64,000 bases of DNA. Source: Chloroflexota bacterium. GTDB lineage: Bacteria > Chloroflexota > Dehalococcoidia > Lucifugimonadales > SAR202-VII-2. Below the pieces are notes generated by a model. The model made no database searches, was not told where the DNA came from, and was given only the letters and a program-made list of their open reading frames with translations. The DNA lies in the NCBI GenBank assembly GCA_003228115.1, contig QEVV01000002.1:372001-436000 (forward strand), in the 5' to 3' direction. A program made the position numbers and the translations under genes. Positions 7,282-19,607 of the stretch are shown piece by piece (the stretch's first letter is position 1; the number at the start of each line of letters is the position of its first letter).

Positions 7282-8643
7282 TTGAGCTTGAACCAACAGA
7301 CCGCGCAAACTATCTGGCAATCGACCTTGGTCGCCCTTCACGGTAAGGTGCAGCGCCCGAGCTTTGACACGTGGCTTCGGGACACCACCGGGCTATCTGT
7401 CGACGACTCTACTCTTTACGTTGGAGCTCCAAACGCGTTCGCAGTCGAATGGCTGGAGAAGCGGATCTACGGCGTCATTGAAGAAACCGTTGAGGCCAGC
7501 ACGGGCAAAGCCCTAGAGATCCGTTTCCAGGTTGCTCAGAATGGCCCCCTGGCGATTGCCTTCCAGTCTCCTGCCCAGGTGAGTCCCACCCACGCGGTTG
7601 CCTCGTCTCTCCTTCCCACTCACGACGGCGTGGGCCTCAATCCAAGGTTCAACTTCGAGAACTTCGTTGTCGGTAAGTCCAATGAGCTTGCACAGGCAGC
7701 GGCCCGTGCCGTTGCAAGGGAGCCCGGGAGAACTTTCAACCCACTTGTCATCTATTCAGGCGTGGGCCTCGGCAAAACACACCTTGTCCACGCCATTGGT
7801 CACGTTGCCACTGCTTGCGGGATGAACGTCCTCTACGGGACCGCAGAACGGTTCACCAATGAGTTCATCCAGTCCATTCAGCGGGGCCAGACTGAGGACT
7901 TCAGGCAAAAGTACCGCCAGGTGGATGTCCTCCTCATCGACGATATCCAGTTTATCGCAGGTAAGGGGCAGTCTCAGGAAGCCTTCTTCCATACCTTCAA
8001 CGAACTCCACACCGCCAATCGACAGATCGTTCTTACGAGTGACAGGCCTCCAAAGGCCCTCACGTTGATGGATGACCGGCTTCGTTCTCGCTTCGAGGGA
8101 GGCTTGCTGGTAGACATCAAGACACCCGAGCTTGAGACCCGCATGGCAATCCTCAACTCCAAGCTAGAGGCGTTGGGCACCTATATGCCTCCCGACGTTC
8201 TGGAGTTCATTGCTCGCAGGGTCTATAAGAACGTGCGTGAGCTGGAAGGAAGCTTGAATCGCGTCCTTGCCTACGCGGACCTAATGTCGCGCCCCATCAC
8301 CGCAGAGATGGCATCGCAGGTTCTTGCTGACATCCTTCTGGAAACACGGCGCCATGCAGTACCAACCGAGCAGGTCATGACAACGGTCGCTGCGTTCTAC
8401 AATATCGACCTGGAGACGCTCACGGGCCGACGCCGAGACAAGCATACGGCCATGGCTCGCCAGGTAGCAATGTACCTCCTCAAGGAGGCATCCCAACGCT
8501 CTTTTTCCGAGATAGGCCGCCTCCTCGGTGGTAGGGATCACACGACCGTGATACACGGTTGCTCCAAGGTTGTTCAGGGGATGGAAGGAGACAGCCAGCT
8601 ACGAGCTGACATCCTTGCCATTCAAGAACGCCTCCAGCAATAG
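7282..8643 (+). CDS. dnaA: Chromosomal replication initiator DnaA
   Basis: Initiator ATPase that binds DnaA boxes and melts oriC, 453 residues. Domain I is at about 5-80, a variable linker at 90-118, the AAA+ domain III from about 120 with Walker A GVGLGKTH (160-167) and Walker B LLIDDIQF (217-224), and domain IV near the C-terminus with the signature GGRDHTTVIHG. The start is a TTG at 7282, with a second TTG two codons later; there is no nearby ATG in frame and no strong Shine-Dalgarno. Weak initiation would fit a protein whose level must be limited. The gene is directly upstream of the DnaA-box cluster at 8645-8848. Confidence 0.96.
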   Translation: MSLNQQTAQTIWQSTLVALHGKVQRPSFDTWLRDTTGLSVDDSTLYVGAPNAFAVEWLEKRIYGVIEETVEASTGKALEIRFQVAQNGPLAIAFQSPAQVSPTHAVASSLLPTHDGVGLNPRFNFENFVVGKSNELAQAAARAVAREPGRTFNPLVIYSGVGLGKTHLVHAIGHVATACGMNVLYGTAERFTNEFIQSIQRGQTEDFRQKYRQVDVLLIDDIQFIAGKGQSQEAFFHTFNELHTANRQIVLTSDRPPKALTLMDDRLRSRFEGGLLVDIKTPELETRMAILNSKLEALGTYMPPDVLEFIARRVYKNVRELEGSLNRVLAYADLMSRPITAEMASQVLADILLETRRHAVPTEQVMTTVAAFYNIDLETLTGRRRDKHTAMARQVAMYLLKEASQRSFSEIGRLLGGRDHTTVIHGCSKVVQGMEGDSQLRADILAIQERLQQ

Positions 8644-8644
8644 G

Positions 8645-8934
8645 TTATCCACCTTCTAGCAAGCTAGGGCCTGTGGATAACCCGCTAAATGCTGTGGATA
8701 GTTCTGCCCATTCCGTGGATAACTCCTGCTTGCTACCCCTAGACCGTCCTCTATCTCACCGCTCTTCCACAGCCTGTCCCCAGAATGATGATCACCTATC
8801 AACAGTTTGTTCAAAGCTATGCAGCTATACTATCCACAGAATCCACACCCTTAAGACGACTGTTACTATATTTAGGTAACTAGGAAAGCATTTAGCTAGA
8901 TGATCTATACAAACAGAAATAGTAGTTTCCCCGC
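8645..8934. other. oriC: Probable replication origin (oriC) with DnaA boxes
   Basis: A 290-base gap without genes between dnaA and obgE. Nine-base sites matching or one base off TTATCCACA are at 8645-8653 (forward), 8672-8680 (reverse, exact), 8693-8701 (reverse), 8714-8722 (reverse), 8830-8838 (forward) and a weaker one at 8840-8848. An AT-rich stretch at about 8860-8930 could be the unwinding element. Location next to dnaA, with gyrB and parAB within 9 kb, is typical of bacterial origins. Confidence 0.8.
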
Positions 8935-10188
8935 ATGCTAGATCGCGTCAAGGTAAACATAGCCGGTGGAGATGGTGGCAACGGTAGCATTAGCTTCCGC
9001 AGGGAGAAGTTCGTCCCTCGTGGAGGTCCTGATGGAGGGAATGGCGGAATTGGGGGGTCAGTCTATGCGGTGGCGACAGGAAATGTGACGACGCTTGAAT
9101 GGTTTAGGCAACGCAGGCATATCAAAGCGGAGCGTGGTCAACACGGTCGAGCCAAGAACCAAAGCGGGGCGGGTGGGAAGGATGTTTACATAGACGTTCC
9201 GGTGGGGACTCTTGTGTATGACATGGATGGGAAGCAATTGGGTGATCTCGTGGAAGAGGGCGAGGTTCTCAAGGTGGCGGCTGGTGGCGTGCCAGGCAAG
9301 GGAAACAGAGAGTTTGCTACGCCTACGAACCGAATACCGCTGTTGGCTGAGCATGGAGAGCATGGAGAACGCTTGGATGTGATCCTAGAGGTTAAGCTCA
9401 TTGCCGATGTCGGCATTGTAGGCAAGCCTAACGCAGGCAAATCAACGCTGCTGGCCCATATATCAAGGGCCAAGGTTGAGGCCGCTCCCTATCCCTTCAC
9501 GACGAAGGAACCGGTTCTCGGAGTGGTTTTGGTGGGGTACGACGCCTTTGTTGCTGTGGAGATTCCAGGGCTTCTGGAAGGAGCGCATGAAGGTGTTGGC
9601 CTTGGCCACGACTTCCTCAGGCACATTGAGCGAACGAGAGTAGTGCTCCACCTCGTCGATGGAATGGAGGAGGACCCAGTAGAGGCTTTGCGGCAGGTTC
9701 GCTATGAGATGGAGGAGTTCAATCCAGACTTGGCAAAGAAGCCCTATTACATTGCTATCAACAAGCTAGATATTCCTGAAGTCAGGGAACGGCAGCTTGA
9801 GGTGAAGCAGGCAATGCAGGCTGCTTCGGGGCGGCCGGTGACATTCATCTCGGCTGCAAGCGGTGAAGGGGTTGAGGCCCTGGTGAAGGCGCTGTACGGT
9901 CACCTAAGTGAGTTGAATCAAAACCAGAAGCCTGTGCAGCGGACGGTCCTTGCGAAGAAAGAGAGAAAGAGTCAGGACGTGGAGGTAGTCCGCAGGGGAG
10001 AGACCTTCATGGTTAGTGCCCCGGCGGCAGAGCGGCTCCTCACCCTGCCCAACTTTGAAGACTGGCGAGCGCGCCTGCAGCTGCAAAGCGAACTCGCCAA
10101 GATGGGGGTCCTGGAAGCTCTTGAGGGAGCTGGTATCAAAATAGGAGACACCGTGATCTTGGCCAGCTATGAGTTTGAGTGGGAATAG
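8935..10188 (+). CDS. obgE: GTPase Obg (CgtA)
   Basis: Ribosome-associated GTPase of 417 residues involved in 50S maturation and stress control. The glycine-rich Obg fold spans 1-158 (VNIAGGDGGNGSISFRREK, GGPDGGNGG). The G domain follows with GKPNAGKST as P-loop, a DxxG-equivalent EIPGLLEGAHEGVGLG, and NKLD. A C-terminal OCT domain covers about 345-417. The ATG at 8935 has no recognisable Shine-Dalgarno, and the family N-terminus begins exactly there, so the transcript may be leaderless or have a weak site. It starts a likely operon with nadD and pyrE. Confidence 0.95.
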   Translation: MLDRVKVNIAGGDGGNGSISFRREKFVPRGGPDGGNGGIGGSVYAVATGNVTTLEWFRQRRHIKAERGQHGRAKNQSGAGGKDVYIDVPVGTLVYDMDGKQLGDLVEEGEVLKVAAGGVPGKGNREFATPTNRIPLLAEHGEHGERLDVILEVKLIADVGIVGKPNAGKSTLLAHISRAKVEAAPYPFTTKEPVLGVVLVGYDAFVAVEIPGLLEGAHEGVGLGHDFLRHIERTRVVLHLVDGMEEDPVEALRQVRYEMEEFNPDLAKKPYYIAINKLDIPEVRERQLEVKQAMQAASGRPVTFISAASGEGVEALVKALYGHLSELNQNQKPVQRTVLAKKERKSQDVEVVRRGETFMVSAPAAERLLTLPNFEDWRARLQLQSELAKMGVLEALEGAGIKIGDTVILASYEFEWE

Positions 10189-10189
10189 C

Positions 10190-10798
10190 ATGCGTCTAGG
10201 CATCCTGGGGGGCACGTTCGATCCCATCCACATCGGGCATCTGATGATGGCAGAGGAAGCGCGTGTCTGTTTGAAGCTGGATCGAATCCTTTGTATGCCA
10301 ACCGGGCAGCCCTGGATGCGTCAGGGGACCAATGTTAGCCCCGCGGAGCACCGGGCAGAAATGGTGCGAAGAGCAACGAGGAGCAATCCGGACATAGAAC
10401 TGTCCCTGATGGAAGTAGAGCGCCCCGGCGACACCTACACCATCGACACACTCCGGGCTATCCACGAGCAAAGTCCTGAAGCAGAACTCTATTTCATCCT
10501 TGGACTGGACAGCCTCACGCAGTTTCATCGGTGGAAGGAGCCAAACGAGCTTCTCAAGCTCTGTACCGTGGCGGTGCAGGCTCGTCCCGGTTACCCCGAA
10601 TACGCACTTGCGGAGGCTGAAGCAGGAGTTCCCGGTCTAAGAGAGGCTTTGGTGTGGTTGGCTGCCCCTACTGTGGGGGTTAGCAGCACGGAGATTCGCA
10701 AGAGGGTGGCCCTGAGTCAGTCCATTCGATACATGGTTCTGCCTGAAGTTGAGGAATACATCCACAAAGAAGGCCTGTACGGGGGAAGTGCCGAATGA
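10190..10798 (+). CDS. nadD: Nicotinate-nucleotide adenylyltransferase
   Basis: Converts nicotinate mononucleotide and ATP to deamido-NAD, 202 residues. The nucleotidyltransferase signature GGTFDPIHIGHL is at the N-terminus and the ISSTxIR-type motif is VSSTEIRKRV near residue 165. The start ATG at 10190 follows the obgE stop by one base; an in-frame ATG at 10169 inside obgE would add seven unsupported residues. The gene overlaps pyrE by 4 bases. obgE-nadD is a common bacterial pairing. nadC, the preceding step in NAD synthesis, is at 25.2 kb. Confidence 0.94.
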   Translation: MRLGILGGTFDPIHIGHLMMAEEARVCLKLDRILCMPTGQPWMRQGTNVSPAEHRAEMVRRATRSNPDIELSLMEVERPGDTYTIDTLRAIHEQSPEAELYFILGLDSLTQFHRWKEPNELLKLCTVAVQARPGYPEYALAEAEAGVPGLREALVWLAAPTVGVSSTEIRKRVALSQSIRYMVLPEVEEYIHKEGLYGGSAE

Positions 10799-11364
10799 AC
10801 CGTGACGCCCTAAATCAACAAATCCTGGAGTTGGCTCAAGAAGTTGGGGCCCTCTCTTACGGCGACTTCACCCTGGCCTCTGGCAAGAAGAGCAGCTACT
10901 ACTTCGATGGTAGGCTGCTCTCTTTGCATCCTCTGGGATCCCAGCTTTTGGCACAGGCGTGCCTACCTCCCATAGTCGCCGCAAGGGCGGAGAGCGTAGG
11001 TGGGCCGGCCACTGGAGGCATCCCGCTAGTTGCGGCGATAACGCTCTGGAGTCAGATCGACGGCACGCCAATATCGGGTTTCTTCGTGAGAGCAGAAGCA
11101 AAGGACCATGGCCGGCAGAAGTCGGTAGAAGGCGTAATCCGCCCTGGGAGCGCCGTGGCAGTTGTGGACGACGTGTGCACAACTGCTGGGTCTCTGTTCC
11201 GAGCAATACAGGGGGCAGAGGACTTGGGCTGCAAAGTTGTGAAAGTGATGAGCGTCCTCGACCGAGTTGAAGGCGGATCGGAGGAGTTGCGCAAGCGCGG
11301 CTACGACTTCGAGACGCTGCTTGAAGCGCCCCCGGATGGTAAGGTAGGCGTCGCTAGGCAATAA
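10795..11364 (+). CDS. pyrE: Orotate phosphoribosyltransferase
   Basis: Transfers ribose-5-phosphate from PRPP to orotate in pyrimidine synthesis, 189 residues. The PRPP-binding motif VAVVDDVCTTAGSL is at about 122-135, and the N-terminal FTLASGKKSSYYFDGR and GPATGGIPL loops are typical of PyrE. The ATG overlaps the nadD stop (ATGA), so the two are translationally coupled. Transcription probably ends at the hairpin just downstream. Confidence 0.93.
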   Translation: MNRDALNQQILELAQEVGALSYGDFTLASGKKSSYYFDGRLLSLHPLGSQLLAQACLPPIVAARAESVGGPATGGIPLVAAITLWSQIDGTPISGFFVRAEAKDHGRQKSVEGVIRPGSAVAVVDDVCTTAGSLFRAIQGAEDLGCKVVKVMSVLDRVEGGSEELRKRGYDFETLLEAPPDGKVGVARQ

Positions 11365-11378
11365 TCCCAAGAATGAAA

Positions 11379-11420
11379 AGAAGAAGCCCGGATCATTACG
11401 ATCCGGGCTTCTTCTTTTTT
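11379..11420 (+). terminator. Terminator of obgE-nadD-pyrE
   Basis: A 15-bp perfect stem (arms 11379-11393 and 11401-11415, loop of seven) followed by T residues to 11420. It separates pyrE from the convergent gyrB gene. Confidence 0.92.
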
Positions 11421-11465
11421 GTGTTGAAGATCCCCGCATGGGCCTTCTTCCCTGGTGGGAAGGCC

Positions 11466-13976
<2,511 letters not shown>

Positions 13977-14109
13977 TCAAGGCCGTGCGGTTTAGAGGCG
14001 AAGTTGGTGGAAGGCCGGAGAGAGAGCGGAACTGCCGCTGGTCGCGTACAGATTCAGCGGGAAAGAGGTGGAGGTCAAGGGTCAAATGTCTGAAGCTCTG
14101 CACGGTTAA

Positions 14110-14138
14110 ATTATACCAGATTTAGGAGTCAGGTACAA
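14110..14138 (-). promoter_or_regulatory. Promoter of gyrB
   Basis: Minus-strand -35 TTGTAC (14133-14138), 17-base spacer, and a consensus -10 TATAAT (14110-14115). It predicts a leader of about 160 bases before gyrB. Confidence 0.7.
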
Positions 14139-14211
14139 AGCCACACCGAACATGCTGAGGAATACATTGAAGCACTGGGCGCGTCGAAAAGGGCCGGAGC
14201 GACAGGTAATC

Positions 14212-14241
14212 TTGACAGCGTTTGAGGGGCCACCCTACAAT
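14212..14241 (+). promoter_or_regulatory. Promoter of groESL
   Basis: Consensus -35 TTGACA (14212-14217), 18-base spacer, and -10 TACAAT (14236-14241). The CIRCE operator starts four bases after the -10 box, so HrcA bound there would block initiation. Confidence 0.85.
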
Positions 14242-14245
14242 CAGT

Positions 14246-14272
14246 TTGGCACTCGACGATGCCGAGTGCTAA
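14246..14272 (+). promoter_or_regulatory. CIRCE operator (HrcA site)
   Basis: TTGGCACTC, nine bases, then GAGTGCTAA. This matches the CIRCE consensus TTAGCACTC-N9-GAGTGCTAA except for one base in the left arm. It lies at the transcription start region of groES, the classic position for repression by HrcA. No hrcA gene is in the window. Confidence 0.95.
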
Positions 14273-14310
14273 ACCATTTGGGGGGACCCAAGAGACAAGG
14301 AGGCGAAGAC

Positions 14311-14607
14311 GTGGCGAGAAAGTTTGAACCGCTTGGCGACCGAGTGGTGGTCAAGCCCACCGAGCGAGATGAGACGACCAAGAGCGGCCTTGTACTGCCG
14401 GACACGGCTCGTGAGCGGCCCCAGGAGGGCACGATCGTTGCCGTGGGACCTGGTGACTTCCAGGAGGATGGCAAGCGCAAGCCGATGGATGTCAAGGTTG
14501 GCGACGTGGTTGTGTACTCGAAGTTCGCTGGCACCGAGATGAAGGAAGAAGAAGAAGAGTTCTTGATCCTTCGCCAGTCGGACATCCTGGCCAAAGTCAC
14601 CGGCTAA
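14311..14607 (+). CDS. groES: Co-chaperonin GroES
   Basis: The 10-kDa lid of the GroEL folding chamber, 98 residues. FEPLGDRVVVKPTERDE, the mobile loop around TTKSGLVLPDTARERPQEG, and KVGDVVVYSKFAGTE are diagnostic. The start is the GTG at 14311, seven bases after AAGGAGG; the open frame extends upstream through the promoter and operator but is not coding there. Expression should be heat-inducible through CIRCE. groEL follows after 55 bases. Confidence 0.96.
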   Translation: MARKFEPLGDRVVVKPTERDETTKSGLVLPDTARERPQEGTIVAVGPGDFQEDGKRKPMDVKVGDVVVYSKFAGTEMKEEEEEFLILRQSDILAKVTG

Positions 14608-14662
14608 GGCCCGGAATCAACAATCAATCAAAGTCGAGACATCCTTAAGGAGGAACTGGTAG

Positions 14663-16273
<1,611 letters not shown>

Positions 16274-16294
16274 AGTCCTAGACTGGTTGAAAGC

Positions 16295-16334
16295 AAAAGA
16301 GACGCCCCCGGCTTGCCGGGGGCGTCTCTTTTTT
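16295..16334 (+). terminator. Terminator of groESL
   Basis: A 17-bp stem (arms 16295-16311 and 16316-16332) with a four-base loop CTTG and a following T run. Strong intrinsic terminator between groEL and parA. Confidence 0.93.
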
Positions 16335-16345
16335 GCCAGCCTTGC

Positions 16346-16374
16346 TTGCTTCCCCATACGCTGCACCGGATAAT
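16346..16374 (+). promoter_or_regulatory. Promoter of parAB
   Basis: -35 TTGCTT (16346-16351), 17-base spacer, and -10 GATAAT (16369-16374), located between the groEL terminator and the parA start. Confidence 0.5.
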
Positions 16375-16416
16375 GTTTGCATAGACCATGGGCCGTCGGC
16401 AGGAGGTCCCGTTAAC

Positions 16417-17181
16417 ATGGGACTGGCCGTAGCGATTTCCAACATGAAGGGTGGCACGGGCAAGACCACCACCGCTATGAACTTGGGCGCAGGCCTCGCC
16501 CGTTTGGGGCAGCGTGTGCTACTCGTTGACGCCGACCCTCAGAGCAACCTGTCAGCCGGCTTGGGCATTGATGTGCAGAACCTGGGCGCATCTATGTATG
16601 AGGTGCTGTCCGACCGGGACACTTCCATAAAGGATGTCTTGGTAACCCGGGACGGCTTGGACATTGCTCCCTCACACATCAACATGGTCGCCGTTGAGAT
16701 AGAGCTGAGCACCCGCATAGGACGGGAGAGGACGCTCACCAAGGCTCTGGAACCAGTGCGCCGCGACTATGACTTCATCCTCATCGACTGTCCGCCTAGC
16801 CTTGGCCTCATCACAATAAATGCCCTCGCGGCGGCGGACAGCGTGCTCATTCCCATCCAAGGGCAGTACTACGCCTTGTACGGTGTTTCCCAGATCATGC
16901 AGACCATCGATATCGTTCGGACGGAACTCAACCGAAAGCTCGATGTCCTAGGCGTCATCCTCACGCAGGTGACGCCAACGCGGTTGGCGAAGGAAGTCAT
17001 CGAAGACGTGCGCAAGTACTTCGGTGACAAAGTCTTCAACACCATGATCCATCAGAATATACGGCTGGCCGAGGCGCCAGCTCACGGCACGCATATTTTC
17101 GGATATGACCCGATCTGTCGTGGCGCAGAGGATTACGCTAGCTTGGCAAGCGAGGTGATGGAGCGATGCCGAAACGCCTAA
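16417..17181 (+). CDS. parA: Chromosome partitioning ATPase ParA (Soj)
   Basis: A deviant Walker ATPase of 254 residues that positions ParB-bound origins and may regulate DnaA. The motif KGGTGKTT is at 11-18, LLVDADPQSNLS follows, and DFILIDCPPSLG is the Walker B region. The ATG at 16417 is preceded by AGGAGG at 16401-16406; the frame is open further upstream but starts inside the groEL terminator. It overlaps parB by 16 bases. Being 8 kb from the putative oriC supports a chromosomal rather than plasmid origin. Confidence 0.95.
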   Translation: MGLAVAISNMKGGTGKTTTAMNLGAGLARLGQRVLLVDADPQSNLSAGLGIDVQNLGASMYEVLSDRDTSIKDVLVTRDGLDIAPSHINMVAVEIELSTRIGRERTLTKALEPVRRDYDFILIDCPPSLGLITINALAAADSVLIPIQGQYYALYGVSQIMQTIDIVRTELNRKLDVLGVILTQVTPTRLAKEVIEDVRKYFGDKVFNTMIHQNIRLAEAPAHGTHIFGYDPICRGAEDYASLASEVMERCRNA

Positions 17182-17999
17182 TCTCCGATAGTCCCCTGCG
17201 GCGGGCGCTGTCTACGACCGAGCCTGGCCAAGTGAAGGCATTCCCGGATGCAGTGTTGATTCCGATCAATTGGCTGCATCCAGACCCAGATCAGCCGAGG
17301 ACAGTGATGGATCAGGGCCGTCTTGAAGAGTTGGCTGATTCGATAAGGGTCCATGGGATTCTCCAGCCTATCCTTGTGCGCCAGGCAGGGGATGAGTACG
17401 CCATTGTGGCAGGTCACCGCCGTTATGAGGCGGCGCGGATTGCCGGTCTGAAGACGATGCCGTGTCTTTTGCGTGAACGGGATGATACGGAGACGCGTGA
17501 GCAAGCGTTGGTGGAAAACCTTCAGCGGGCTGACCTTGAACCGTCGGATGAAGCATTGGCCCTGAAGCGCCTGATGGATCAGCACGGCTACACGATCCGG
17601 AGGCTTGGGGAGCGGCTGCACAAGAGCGTGGGATACATTCACGCCAGGCTGGAACTGGCTGCGAACGCTGATGTCGCTGACGCTGTTCAAAGATTGAACG
17701 TTGGCGTCTACGCCGCTCGTGAGCTTTCCAAGGTAGGGCAGGAGCAGCGGCAGGCGCTTATCGACAGGGTGGCGTCCGGGGAGCTGGACGACCAAGGCTT
17801 GGTGGCGGCCGCTCGGGCTGCTCGTTCGGGAGCAGCGGGTTCTGACTCACTGGCGGCGCGGGTTCCCTGGACGGCGCTGCGGCGGGCCCTGGATAAGCTT
17901 GACCCATCTTTGCTCACGTCGGCCCAGCAGGTCCGGGCGCGGCGCGAGCTTGTTGGCTTGCGCAAGCAGATCGAATATCTGATGGAGGCCCTGAGCTAG
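17166..17999 (+). CDS. parB: Chromosome partitioning protein ParB (Spo0J)
   Basis: CTP-dependent DNA clamp of 277 residues that loads at parS sites. The ParB N-terminal domain (about 30-120) contains HPDPDQPR, GILQPILVR, GHRRYEAAR and ENLQRADL. The last is the usual ENxQR motif, while GHRRYEAA differs slightly from the common GERRxRA. A helix-turn-helix follows at about 130-165 (RLGERLHKSVGYIHARLEL). The C-terminal part (210-277) is the dimerisation region. The ATG at 17166 overlaps the end of parA. I found no exact 16-bp consensus parS site in the window by eye. Confidence 0.93.
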   Translation: MPKRLISDSPLRRALSTTEPGQVKAFPDAVLIPINWLHPDPDQPRTVMDQGRLEELADSIRVHGILQPILVRQAGDEYAIVAGHRRYEAARIAGLKTMPCLLRERDDTETREQALVENLQRADLEPSDEALALKRLMDQHGYTIRRLGERLHKSVGYIHARLELAANADVADAVQRLNVGVYAARELSKVGQEQRQALIDRVASGELDDQGLVAAARAARSGAAGSDSLAARVPWTALRRALDKLDPSLLTSAQQVRARRELVGLRKQIEYLMEALS

Positions 18000-18008
18000 G
18001 ACGAGGGC

Positions 18009-18329
18009 TTAGGGGCCGGCGGCCATTTTCAGCCGGGATGTTGTTGCGCCGTCCCGTGACCGGCTCAGTATTCGGTGCACCGTACGGGCGCTGACCCCAA
18101 ACTGCTCCGCTACCTCTCCCGCGTTCAATCCCCGCCAGTAAGCCTCCAGGACACCATCGTCCCGCTTTCGCCGAAGCTCTTCCTGGTACCAGCCCGGGTC
18201 GTCGTACTTGCACTGAGGCAGCGGACACTCCAAGCACCGGGGCGATACTTCGCAGCCGTCGTCGTTATAGGAGAAACGCTCCGGCAGCATGTCTACAGGA
18301 AGACTTCTTTGCTTACGCGCTGTGACCAT
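18009..18329 (-). CDS. Small HTH protein with four-Cys motif
   Basis: A 106-residue protein I cannot name. The N-terminal half carries Cys26-x5-Cys32-x2-Cys35-x4-Cys40, which could bind zinc or an iron-sulfur cluster. Residues 66-90 (YWRGLNAGEVAEQFGVSARTVHRILSR) form a clear helix-turn-helix of the resolvase/sigma-like kind. A basic C-terminal tail follows. The ATG at 18329 is five bases after GGGGGGTG; a TTG at 18344 is an alternative. Its promoter carries two operators of the CGAAC-N4-GTTCG type recognised by Gram-positive LexA, so it may be a DNA-damage-regulated transcription factor or may regulate itself. It converges on parB. Confidence 0.7.
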   Translation of the reverse strand: MVTARKQRSLPVDMLPERFSYNDDGCEVSPRCLECPLPQCKYDDPGWYQEELRRKRDDGVLEAYWRGLNAGEVAEQFGVSARTVHRILSRSRDGATTSRLKMAAGP

Positions 18330-18357
18330 GAATACACCCCCCAAGGTCGCATGGTAA

Positions 18358-18412
18358 CGAACATGCGTTCGACTTAGGGGTGAGTATAGAACGGGCGTTC
18401 GGATAATGTCAA
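18358..18412 (-). promoter_or_regulatory. Promoter with two LexA-like operators
   Basis: Minus-strand -35 TTGACA (18407-18412), 18-base spacer, -10 TATACT (18383-18388). A palindrome CGAAC-ATGC-GTTCG occupies 18358-18371, downstream of the -10, and AGAAC-GGGC-GTTCG occupies 18388-18401, between the boxes. Both match the CGAACnnnnGTTCG SOS operator of Bacillus-type LexA. Their centres are 30 bases apart, about three helical turns. Confidence 0.72.
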
Positions 18413-18445
18413 GGGGTATGAAGTGAAGGGGCGACTGGCCTACCG

Positions 18446-19456
18446 CTACCCAAGCCGCAAGGACGGCAATACATCGAGGTCCAGCCCACTTTGCTCCCGG
18501 TAGTAGGCGCAGGCGGCAATCATGGCGCCGTTGTCCGTGCAGAGGGACACTGGCGGGATGATGACAGGCACGGGCGAAGCCTCTTCCATCTGCTGGCGTA
18601 GCGGGCCGTTGGCGGCCACACCGCCTCCAAGCAAGATGCCCTGGACGTCGTATTGACGAGCCAGGTCTACGGTCTTGCCAACCAGCACGTCCACCAAGGA
18701 GGCTTGAAAGGCCGCAGCCACCTCAGCCACCTGCTGTGGGTCTGGCTCGACGCCTTCCTCAGGCGGATAGAGGCCCTTGGCCTGAGCTAGGTGGAGCACT
18801 GCCGTCTTGAGCCCGCTAAAGCTGAAGTCGTTGGAACCCCTGAGCCAGGGCCGCGTGAGCTTCTCCTTGCCTACGGCGGCCTCAGCGGCCTTCTGAACCA
18901 GTGGGCCTCCGGGAAACCCCATGCCCAGAACCCTGGCCACCTTGTCGAAAGCTTCGCCGGCGGCGTCGTCCCTGGTGCGGCCCAGCAATCGGTACTGGCC
19001 GTGCCCTTCCATCAGGACCAAGTCAGTATGTCCTCCTGAGGCGATCAGGCACATGAGAGGAAAGCCGGGCCCTTCCGATGGATCGAACCCCAAGAGCCAA
19101 CCGGCATAAACGTGGGCTTCCAGGTGGTTCACTCCGATGAGCGGCAGTCCACGGCCAAGGGCTTGGCCCTTGGCGAAGTTCACTCCTACCAGCAACGACC
19201 CCGCTAGACCCGGCCCATAAGTCACAGCGACCGCGTCTACGTCATTCAGCGAGGCCCCGGCGTCGTCAAGCGCCCGCTGAGTAATGGGGATGAGGCTCAG
19301 GATGTGCTGGCGTGATGCCACCTCCGGCACGATACCGCCATAGCGGGCGTGCAACTCCACCTGCGAGCCGACAACGCTGGAAAGCACCGTGCGGCCATCA
19401 ACCACCAGGCCAACTGCAGTGTCGTCGCAGGAGGTCTCAATTCCCATAATGAGCAT
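18446..19456 (-). CDS. tsaD: tRNA threonylcarbamoyladenosine transferase TsaD
   Basis: Transfers the threonylcarbamoyl group to A37 of ANN-decoding tRNAs, acting with TsaB and TsaE. It has 336 residues. The ASKHA fold opens with MGIETSCDDTA; the metal-binding HLEAH motif lies in GVNHLEAHVYAG; VTYGPGLAGSLLVG and SGGHTDLVL are also family hallmarks, and GGGVAANGPLRQ is near the C-terminus. The start is the ATG at 19456; the frame extends to 19492 but lacks support. tsaB and tsaE are not adjacent. Confidence 0.95.
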   Translation of the reverse strand: MLIMGIETSCDDTAVGLVVDGRTVLSSVVGSQVELHARYGGIVPEVASRQHILSLIPITQRALDDAGASLNDVDAVAVTYGPGLAGSLLVGVNFAKGQALGRGLPLIGVNHLEAHVYAGWLLGFDPSEGPGFPLMCLIASGGHTDLVLMEGHGQYRLLGRTRDDAAGEAFDKVARVLGMGFPGGPLVQKAAEAAVGKEKLTRPWLRGSNDFSFSGLKTAVLHLAQAKGLYPPEEGVEPDPQQVAEVAAAFQASLVDVLVGKTVDLARQYDVQGILLGGGVAANGPLRQQMEEASPVPVIIPPVSLCTDNGAMIAACAYYREQSGLDLDVLPSLRLG

Positions 19457-19607
19457 ATGTTCACTATAGCTTGGCCTTGCGCCCAAGGCCAAGGCTGATT
19501 TGCTCCCCGGCCTGGCCGTGGCTTACCGTATTTTGCGCAACGCTAAGGTTGGGGCGGTGTCTAAGTTCCGCCCGTGGACCCCGTGCTTCGTCTAAGGAGG
19601 AGCGTAA

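Noticed and set aside
8673-8879. 68-codon frame inside the putative origin
   Set aside because: It runs through the DnaA boxes, has no ribosome-binding site and an unlikely amino-acid composition.
16417-17999. Consensus parS sites near parAB
   Set aside because: No 16-bp sequence matching the usual parS consensus was found by eye; a computed search is needed.
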